Positions 57,219-64,000 of a stretch of 64,000 nucleotides of DNA are shown piece after piece. A program made the translations under genes and the position numbers. The stretch comes from Tolumonas auensis DSM 9187. Lineage in GTDB: Bacteria; Pseudomonadota; Gammaproteobacteria; Enterobacterales; Aeromonadaceae. Below the pieces are notes generated by a model. It was not told where the DNA came from, made no database searches, and worked only from the letters and a program-made list of their open reading frames with translations. The DNA is taken from positions 30,001-94,000 of the forward strand of contig NC_012691.1 in assembly GCF_000023065.1 (NCBI RefSeq), written 5' to 3'. The number at the start of each line of letters is the position of its first letter. Positions within the stretch are counted from its first letter, which is position 1.

Positions 57219-58628
57219 TCACACCAGCTTGCGAACTCTCACTTTGCGGCCTTTAATTTTGCCGTCCTGTAAATAACCGTAGACCTTGTTGGCAATGCTG
57301 TGATGCACCGCAACATAGGCATGTAATTCTGCAATATTGATTTTGCCGATATGCTGGCCGTTAAAACCGGCCTCTTTGGTCAGCGCACCGAGAATATCGC
57401 CGGGGCGGACTTTGCTTTTCCGGCCACCGTCGAGGCACAGCGTGACCATCTCGGGTTTCATGTTGTCCGGGTTTTTCTTCAGCTCATCAAGGTTGCCCCA
57501 GACGGCCTGGCTTTGCTGGTAATCTTCGATCTGCAGCACACGGTTAGTCTGTGACGCGGTGGTCAGCGTCAGTGCCAGACCGGTTTGTCCGGCGCGGCCG
57601 GTACGACCAATACGGTGCACATGAATTTCCGGATCCGGTGTCAGGTCGTAGTTCACTACAGCCTGTAATTCTTTGATATCCAGACCACGTGCGGCCACAT
57701 CGGTGGCAACCAGAATGGCGCAGCTCTGGTTAGAAAAACGCACCACGACTTGGTCGCGTTCGCGCTGTTCCAGATCGCCGTTCAGCGCCAGTGCACTGTA
57801 GCCTTGAGCAGATAATGCATCGGCAACCTGCTGGGTCTGGTGTTTCATATTGCAGAAAATCACCGTGGAACGTGGCTGATAATGCTGCAGCAGTTTCAGC
57901 AATGCCGGGAATTTGGCTTCCTGATTTGGCAGCTCAAAGAAACGCTGTTCGATCTGCACCGCACTGTGGGTTGATTCCACACGCACGCTTAACGGATTGC
58001 GCTGGAACTCGGTGCTCAGACGTTGAATGTCTTCCGGATAGGTAGCAGAAAACAGCAGGGTCTGACGTTGGCGTGGGCAAACTTTGGCTATTTCGCGCAT
58101 GGCATCGGCAAAACCCATGTCCAGCATACGATCTGCTTCATCCAGCACCCACGTTTTGAGTGCAGCCAGACTCAGGCTTTCTTTATCCAGATGTTTTTGC
58201 ACACGGCCCGGCGTACCGACCACGATATGTGCGCCCTGTTCCAGCGAGCTGAATTGCGGGCCAATTGGCATGCCACCACACAGGGTCAATACTTTGACGT
58301 TCGGAATCAGACGTGCCAGACGGCGGATTTCACCAGCCACCTGATCGGCCAGTTCACGGGTCGGGCACAGCACCAGCCCCTGTACGTTCAGGGATTTAAC
58401 ATCCAGACCTTGCAGTAAGCCCAGTGCGAACGCGGCAGTTTTACCACTACCGGTTTTGGCTTGCGCCAGCACATCCTTACCCTGCAATACCGCAGGCAGG
58501 CTCTGGGCCTGAATAGGGGTCATTTCGCTGTAACCCAGCGCGGTGAGATTTTCCAGCAGCGCTGGTTGCAGTGCTAATTGCGCAAAAGCAGACGATGCCG
58601 CAGTTGCAGCCGAATTTGTATCAGACAT
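57219..58628 (-). CDS. dbpA: DEAD-box ATP-dependent RNA helicase DbpA
   Basis: A 469-residue DEAD-box helicase (E. coli DbpA is 457). All core motifs are present: [75 protein letters not shown]. The C-terminal DbpA domain (about 390-469, VTLCLDGGRKSKVRPGDILGALTKE, IGKINIAELHAYVAV) binds hairpin 92 of 23S rRNA and makes the enzyme specific for large-subunit assembly. I start it at ATG 58628 (AGGA 6 nt upstream), since the longer frame adds 28 residues of non-family sequence. Confidence 0.95.
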   Translation of the reverse strand: MSDTNSAATAASSAFAQLALQPALLENLTALGYSEMTPIQAQSLPAVLQGKDVLAQAKTGSGKTAAFALGLLQGLDVKSLNVQGLVLCPTRELADQVAGEIRRLARLIPNVKVLTLCGGMPIGPQFSSLEQGAHIVVGTPGRVQKHLDKESLSLAALKTWVLDEADRMLDMGFADAMREIAKVCPRQRQTLLFSATYPEDIQRLSTEFQRNPLSVRVESTHSAVQIEQRFFELPNQEAKFPALLKLLQHYQPRSTVIFCNMKHQTQQVADALSAQGYSALALNGDLEQRERDQVVVRFSNQSCAILVATDVAARGLDIKELQAVVNYDLTPDPEIHVHRIGRTGRAGQTGLALTLTTASQTNRVLQIEDYQQSQAVWGNLDELKKNPDNMKPEMVTLCLDGGRKSKVRPGDILGALTKEAGFNGQHIGKINIAELHAYVAVHHSIANKVYGYLQDGKIKGRKVRVRKLV

Positions 58629-58972
58629 GACTAATCCTGAATTAAACCAATAACAAGACCGCCGGACAGGCGAAATGGGTGTCGGACGCAGGACATCGCA
58701 CCAAAGTAGCAACGAATGTCGGGGAAATTTGTACCGGTTTCAGGCCGCAGCATCTGAGCAAACGTCAAATGGCGAAATGGAAGGTGAAAACGTGCAAACA
58801 ACGCATCAAACGCTGCGTAGCTTAAGGGAAGGCGGCAGTGTTTGCAAACTGATGTCATGGCGGCGTGAATTTATTTTCGCCAGCGAAAAATACCGTTACC
58901 ATGCAGTGAGTTACTTTTTCGTTTATGGCGACATCCGCCACAGTCTATGGCTGTTGCGCTCAGGGAGTGAAC
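58629..58972. promoter_or_regulatory. Divergent dbpA / glpR intergenic region
   Basis: 344 bp without a credible gene, presumably holding both promoters and leaders. The one clear structure is TATTTTCG-CCAG-CGAAAAAT at 58872-58891, a near-perfect inverted repeat with TTCG-N4-CGAA spacing like GlpR operators (about 13/20 to the E. coli consensus as I recall it). It may mark autoregulation of glpR. An open frame from 58675 crosses the glpR start in another phase and has no family resemblance, so I take it as chance. Confidence 0.5.
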
Positions 58973-59734
58973 ATGAAGCAGAGTCAACGACATCAGAACA
59001 TTCTGAACCTGCTGAATCAGCACGGGTTTGTTTCCACCGAAGAGATGGTGGCGCAGTTTGATGTCAGTCCGCAAACTATCCGCCGTGATCTGAATGAGCT
59101 GGCGGAACAGAAGCAAATTATCCGTCATCATGGTGGTGCGTCGTTACCTGATAGTAGCACCAGTAATACGGCATACAGCACGCGGAAAGTGATGCAGCTG
59201 GCAGAAAAAGAACGGATTGCCGCGCAGGTGGCGGCGCGCATTCCTGACGGCGCGTCGTTGTTTATCGATATCGGCACTACCACGGAGGCGATTGCCCGTG
59301 CGCTGTTGCATCACAAAGATCTGCGCATCGTGACCAACAACCTGAACGTGGCGATGATTCTGACCGAAAAAGATGACTTTAAAGTCATCATCGCCGGCGG
59401 CGAAATTCGTAACCGCGATGGCGGCATTATCGGTGAGGCGACGCGGGATTTTATCGGTCAGTTCCGCATGGATTTTGGCATCATCGGTATCTCCGGCATC
59501 GATATGACCGGTGCCCTGCTCGATTTTGATTATCACGAAGTGCGGGTCGCGCAGTCGATTATTGCCCATTCCCGGCAGGTTTTTCTGGCTACCGATCACA
59601 CCAAGTTTGGCCGGAATGCGATGGTGAATCTGGGTAATATCAGTCAGGTGGATGTGTTGTTCACTGACCAGCAACCGCCGGAAGAAATCCAGCGCATCAT
59701 GCAGCAGGGGCAGGTGGAGTGTTGTATCTGTTAG
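58973..59734 (+). CDS. glpR: Glycerol-3-phosphate regulon repressor GlpR
   Basis: A 253-residue DeoR-family repressor (E. coli GlpR is 252). The HTH at about 18-45 (GFVSTEEMVAQFDVSPQTIRRD) is followed by LNELAEQKQIIRHHGGA, the DeoR linker. The effector domain has LFIDIGTTTEAIARALL, IVTNNLNVAMILTE, FKVIIAGGEIRNRDGGIIGE and DFGIIGISGIDMTGALLDFD. GGAG 6 nt before ATG 58973 sets the start and discards a 16-residue upstream extension. It represses glp genes until glycerol-3-phosphate binds. GlpR-type boxes are found upstream of both glpD and glpK in this window. It converges on glpD. Confidence 0.96.
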   Translation: MKQSQRHQNILNLLNQHGFVSTEEMVAQFDVSPQTIRRDLNELAEQKQIIRHHGGASLPDSSTSNTAYSTRKVMQLAEKERIAAQVAARIPDGASLFIDIGTTTEAIARALLHHKDLRIVTNNLNVAMILTEKDDFKVIIAGGEIRNRDGGIIGEATRDFIGQFRMDFGIIGISGIDMTGALLDFDYHEVRVAQSIIAHSRQVFLATDHTKFGRNAMVNLGNISQVDVLFTDQQPPEEIQRIMQQGQVECCIC

Positions 59735-59818
59735 TTTTTGCGGCGTTCGGAGTAATTCAGGCTGACCAAAGATAGTATTTATCGACCCTCCGCCTGTTTT
59801 CGCATAGCTGGCGCCGGT

Positions 59819-59912
59819 CAAAGGGTCCACCCCGCCAACACGTCGTGAACCCATCCATGGGGACTCCGCCGCGTCATCCCTGACGCGGAGGGTTGTCGGA
59901 ATGGACCCTTTG
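59819..59912. repeat. 94-bp palindromic intergenic element
   Basis: Terminal inverted repeats CAAAGGGTCCA (59819-59829) and TGGACCCTTTG (59902-59912) are perfect for 11 bp and match at about 18 of 22 positions when extended. Inside are an 8-bp hairpin CCGCGTCA-TCCC-TGACGCGG (59869-59888) and CCCATCCATGGGG. It has no coding potential. Size and structure suggest a MITE/REP-like dispersed repeat in the convergent glpR-glpD gap. I do not recognise the family. Confidence 0.75.
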
Positions 59913-59949
59913 CCCGTCTTGTATGAAGTTTTGGCCGAATCTGGCATGC

Positions 59950-61491
59950 TCAGGCGGCTGATGTTTCTTCGATGTTCTCTTTTATTTGCGTTACTGGTTT
60001 ACCGCAACGCACTGCCATGCGTTGTGCTACATAGGCTTTCAGTTGCGCCTGTGCAGCGTCACTCAGGGTCAGGCCGAGTTTAGTGCGGCGCCACAGAATA
60101 TCTTCCGCACTGCAGGCCCATTCCTGTTCCATCAGGTAATCCACTTCTTCGCGGCATAATTCACTGCCAAAGTTGAGCGTCAGCTCTTTCGGCAACCAGC
60201 CAGCAGCCAGGCTACCGTAACAACTGGCGATCCGGCGGGCGGTTGCGGCATCCAGCCACGGTGCCTGTTTGCGGTACTTCTGGGTCAGATGCAGCACGTT
60301 CCCTTCAAAATCAGCACCCGGCAGTTTCGAGGTTGCGGTCCAGTCCTCCCGTGCCTGCGGGAAATAAGGCGCCAGTTTATGACAAGCGGCCTGTGCCAGT
60401 TTGCGGTAAGTGGTCAGCTTGCCACCGAACACCGACAACAGCGGTGCCTTGCCCTGTTCATCAGCCAGTTCCAGCGTGTAATCGCGGGTGACCGCCTGCG
60501 GAGAACTGGATTCATCATCACACAGCGGACGTACGCCGGAGTAACTCCAGACCACATCTTTCGGTGCTATCTGGTGGATGAAATGTTTATTCACCACATC
60601 GCACAGGTACTGCACCTCTTCCTCATTAATTTTCACTGCCCGCAGATCACCTTTGTATTCCAGATCCGTGGTACCAATCAGCGAGAAGTGTTGCTGATAG
60701 GGGATGACAAACACGATGCGCTTATCTTCATTCTGCAGAATATAGGCTTCTTCGCGTTCATGAATGCGCGGCACAATAATGTGGCTGCCCTTCACCAGCC
60801 GGATGTTGCGCGGTGATTTCAGTTCCATCGCTTCATCAAACAGACGTTTGACCCACGGACCGGTCGCATTCACCAGTGCATTGGCGGTGACCTCAAAGGT
60901 ATTGCCGTTCAGCTGATCCTGCAGCGTCAGCTGCCAGTGTTCTTTTTCACGACGGGCTTTGACGCAGGCAGTACGGGTATCAACCCGTGCACCATGGTTT
61001 CGTGCCTGCATGGCATTCAGCACCACTAAACGCGCGTCATCCACCCAGGCGTCGGAGTATTCAAAGCCTTTTACCAAATGCGGCTGTACGCCATCATTGG
61101 GTGAAAATTTGATACTGCTGCAGGCAGGTAAGGTCACGCGTTTTGCCAGATGATCGTAAAGGAACAAACCGGCGCGGATCATCCATGCCGGGCGCAGGTG
61201 AGGGCGGTGTGGCAGGCGAAAACGCATTGGATGGGCAATATGCGGGGCCATGCGCAGCAAGGTTTCACGTTCCGCCAGTGCTTCTTTGACCAGTCGGAAT
61301 TCGTAGTGTTCCAGATAACGTAAACCGCCGTGGATCAGCTTGCTGGAAGCCGACGATGTAGCACTGGCCAGATCATCCGCCTCGAACAGAGCAACAGAAA
61401 GTCCGCGCCCGGCAGCATCGGCGGCAATGCCGGTGCCATTGATTCCTCCACCAATGACGACCAAATCGTAATGCGGAATGGTGTTCATCAT
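59950..61491 (-). CDS. glpD: Aerobic glycerol-3-phosphate dehydrogenase
   Basis: A 513-residue FAD-dependent, membrane-associated enzyme that oxidises glycerol-3-phosphate to dihydroxyacetone phosphate and passes electrons to ubiquinone. The N-terminal Rossmann motif is YDLVVIGGGINGTGIAADAA, followed by SSASSKLIHGGLRYLEHYEF, the flavin-linked signature. NATGPWVKRLFDE, VKGSHIIVPRI and WSYSGVRPLCDDES are conserved further on. The start is ATG 61491 with GGAG 8 nt upstream. A longer frame would begin inside a GlpR box. The E. coli enzyme is 501 residues. It lies 171 bp after glpK on the same strand but has its own GlpR-boxed promoter region. Confidence 0.96.
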   Translation of the reverse strand: MMNTIPHYDLVVIGGGINGTGIAADAAGRGLSVALFEADDLASATSSASSKLIHGGLRYLEHYEFRLVKEALAERETLLRMAPHIAHPMRFRLPHRPHLRPAWMIRAGLFLYDHLAKRVTLPACSSIKFSPNDGVQPHLVKGFEYSDAWVDDARLVVLNAMQARNHGARVDTRTACVKARREKEHWQLTLQDQLNGNTFEVTANALVNATGPWVKRLFDEAMELKSPRNIRLVKGSHIIVPRIHEREEAYILQNEDKRIVFVIPYQQHFSLIGTTDLEYKGDLRAVKINEEEVQYLCDVVNKHFIHQIAPKDVVWSYSGVRPLCDDESSSPQAVTRDYTLELADEQGKAPLLSVFGGKLTTYRKLAQAACHKLAPYFPQAREDWTATSKLPGADFEGNVLHLTQKYRKQAPWLDAATARRIASCYGSLAAGWLPKELTLNFGSELCREEVDYLMEQEWACSAEDILWRRTKLGLTLSDAAQAQLKAYVAQRMAVRCGKPVTQIKENIEETSAA

Positions 61492-61511
61492 ATTCTTTGC
61501 TCCAGCGTCAT

Positions 61512-61553
61512 TATGCTCGAATAGAAACATATTAATGTTCGATAACGAAAATA
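61512..61553. promoter_or_regulatory. Two GlpR boxes upstream of glpD
   Basis: AATGTTCGATAACGAAAATA at 61534-61553 is very close to the E. coli GlpR operator (AATGTTCGATAACGAACATT as I recall it), and TATGCTCGAATAGAAACATA at 61512-61531 is a weaker second copy. They are nearly adjacent and end 20 bp before the glpD ATG. A third partial box (AATGCTCAATATTG, minus strand) overlaps 61557-61573. Confidence 0.85.
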
Positions 61554-61611
61554 TAGAACAATATTGAGCATTAGTGTGACTAAAATGTGATCAATCAATG
61601 AAATTTATCCA

Positions 61612-61642
61612 CTGCCAGCCGGAACAAGTCGGTGGCTGGCAG
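61612..61642. terminator. Hairpin between glpK and glpD
   Basis: CTGCCAGCC (61612-61620) and GGCTGGCAG (61634-61642) form a perfect 9-bp stem around a 13-nt loop. TTTT follows on the plus strand, while on the minus strand (the glpK direction) only TGGATAAATTT follows. It is a weak terminator or stabiliser 20 bp past the glpK stop. Confidence 0.65.
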
Positions 61643-61662
61643 TTTTCCGGCTTCCGGTATGG

Positions 61663-63168
<1,506 letters not shown>

Positions 63169-63201
63169 TTATTTATTGCGCGCTCAGATCTCGCGCATAA
63201 A

Positions 63202-63221
63202 AATGTTCGAATGCATTCATT
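63202..63221. promoter_or_regulatory. GlpR box upstream of glpK
   Basis: AATGTTCGAATGCATTCATT: the left half AATGTTCGA is identical to the glpD box and the right half is palindromic with it (AATG..CATT ends). It lies 46 bp upstream of the glpK ATG. Confidence 0.8.
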
Positions 63222-63323
63222 TTAGATCTTAAAAACAGAATGTGAGGTGGTTTTGGGGAAATAAAGAAAAAATAGAGTGGGTTTTAAGCAGCTATTTGTT
63301 GTTTTAGGTACATTTGATGAGCG

Positions 63324-63491
63324 TTAGTGCGTGATGAATAACATCAGACTAAAGAATGCGACCAGAACGCCACTGACACCGATGATCCAGTAGAAGCCTT
63401 TGCGGCCCTGATAGAGCGGAATACGGAAATAGACCAGCCAGAGAGTCCAGCCCAAGGCCAGCAAAAAGGGTAACAGGAATAATCGCGCCAT
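63324..63491 (-). CDS. Small membrane protein of unknown function
   Basis: A 55-residue protein with two hydrophobic segments, MARLFLLPFLLALGWTLWLV (about 1-20) and WIIGVSGVLVAFFSLMLFIT (about 34-54), joined by a short basic loop YFRIPLYQGRKGFY. It would be an inner-membrane hairpin with a positively charged cytoplasmic turn. I do not recognise a named family. Real-gene status is supported by the clean two-helix layout and its fit between glpK and the divergent oxidoreductase. The start at ATG 63491 is preferred over an ATG 24 nt earlier, which would add charged residues, but the ribosome site is unclear. Confidence 0.6.
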   Translation of the reverse strand: MARLFLLPFLLALGWTLWLVYFRIPLYQGRKGFYWIIGVSGVLVAFFSLMLFITH

Positions 63492-63544
63492 GGCGGCTCT
63501 CTTGTTATGCTGCACATAATATTGATGGTAGTAGGGGATCGGTG

Positions 63545-64000
63545 ATGGCTCAACTGCAAATCACCCGCTTTGGCGGCGTGGACGTATTACAACTGACGGA
63601 AAAGGAACTCCCGGCACCGGCTGCAGATCAGGTATTGCTGGCGGTGCTGCTTGCCAGTGTGAACCCAATCGATGCCAAAACCCGTGCCGGATTAGGCTGG
63701 GCGGCACAGAAGTTTAAAGATGCGCTGCCATGGACGCCGGGGTTTGATGTCTGTGGTGTGGTACGCGAAGCTGGCTCTGACGTGACGACGTTCAGTGTCG
63801 GTCAGCGGGTCTGCGGTATGACCTCCGGCGGTGGGGCTTATGCTTCGGCGATGCTGGCTCCGGCCGCAGAACTTTTACCGGTACCGAAAAATATTACTCA
63901 CGCGCAGGCAGCCGCCTTGCCACTGGCCGGACTGACCGCCCGTCAGGGGTTATTTGAATTCGGCCAGCTGCAGGCGGGTGAAACCGTGCTGATTTCTGCC
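63545..64000 (+). CDS. MDR/zinc-type alcohol dehydrogenase-like oxidoreductase, 5' part
   Basis: The first 152 codons of a quinone oxidoreductase-like medium-chain dehydrogenase/reductase, cut by the window end. MAQLQITRFGGVDVLQLTEK, VLLASVNPIDAKTRAGLGW, WTPGFDVCGVVREAGSDVTT, FSVGQRVCGM and AAALPLAGLTARQGLFEFGQ are the GroES-like domain of the NADPH:quinone reductase branch. The catalytic-zinc ligands of true alcohol dehydrogenases are not evident, which suggests the zinc-free branch. The NADPH-binding Rossmann domain lies beyond the window. It diverges from the small membrane protein. Confidence 0.88.
   Translation, partial: MAQLQITRFGGVDVLQLTEKELPAPAADQVLLAVLLASVNPIDAKTRAGLGWAAQKFKDALPWTPGFDVCGVVREAGSDVTTFSVGQRVCGMTSGGGAYASAMLAPAAELLPVPKNITHAQAAALPLAGLTARQGLFEFGQLQAGETVLISA

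Noticed and set aside
58675-59061. 128-codon frame upstream of glpR
   Set aside because: It overlaps the glpR start in another phase and resembles no family. GlpR has a good Shine-Dalgarno sequence at its own start.

Overview
The window comes from a gammaproteobacterial chromosome. Gene content and order (E. coli-like mal genes, hldD-waaF-waaE core LPS genes, recCBD, GlpR/GlpD/GlpK, Lpp with an L,D-transpeptidase) best fit the Aeromonadales, for example a Tolumonas- or Aeromonas-like organism. That placement rests on gene content and protein resemblance, not on a search. Nearly every gene can be assigned to a family, and coding density is high.

Layout. 1-1.6 kb: the 3' end of an rRNA operon (23S, 5S, tRNA-Asp, terminator). 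1.7-11.3 kb: a lipopolysaccharide core region. A low-GC WaaP-type kinase converges on a minus-strand run hldD, waaL, waaF, a GT9 heptosyltransferase, waaE and two GT4 glycosyltransferases. A complete IS3-family element with a 3-bp target duplication sits between them. 11.4-29.7 kb: almost the whole maltose/maltodextrin regulon in one block. It has malK-lamB-malM plus a second malK divergent from malEFG, then a small Phd/ParE-type toxin-antitoxin pair and an MBL-fold hydrolase, then malPQ divergent from malT. The malP/malT and malK/malE intergenic regions carry recognisable MalT boxes. 29.7-30.7 kb: a mak-type ROK fructokinase.

30.8-42.0 kb: a self-contained sugar-utilisation locus. An OmpR-type response regulator and a hybrid histidine kinase flank a seven-gene minus-strand operon: ribose-type ABC importer, FGGY xylulokinase-like kinase, D-lyxose-type isomerase, class II ketose-bisphosphate aldolase and PfkB kinase. 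The gene set predicts aldose to ketose to ketose phosphate to ketose bisphosphate to two trioses (or a triose plus a C2 unit), under two-component control. This is the least described system in the window.

42.2-43.6 kb: Lpp and a periplasmic L,D-transpeptidase of the kind that anchors it, convergent. 43.9-52.7 kb: recC-recB-recD, overlapping by 4 nt at each junction and lacking the ptrA gene that separates recC and recB in E. coli. 52.8-53.8 kb: metF with four tandem MetJ boxes. 53.8-58.6 kb: an aminotransferase divergent from a MarR regulator, then the DEAD-box helicases rhlE and dbpA. 59.0-63.2 kb: the glycerol-3-phosphate genes glpR, glpD and glpK, with GlpR-type operators upstream of glpD and glpK. 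The right edge cuts an MDR-family oxidoreductase.

The most notable non-coding structures are an ERIC element that supplies the last codons and stop of malQ, a duplicated half-terminator flanking the toxin-antitoxin pair, a (TTTCTGC)7 tract beyond lpp, a 94-bp palindromic element between glpR and glpD, and an internal terminator-like hairpin inside the sugar operon.
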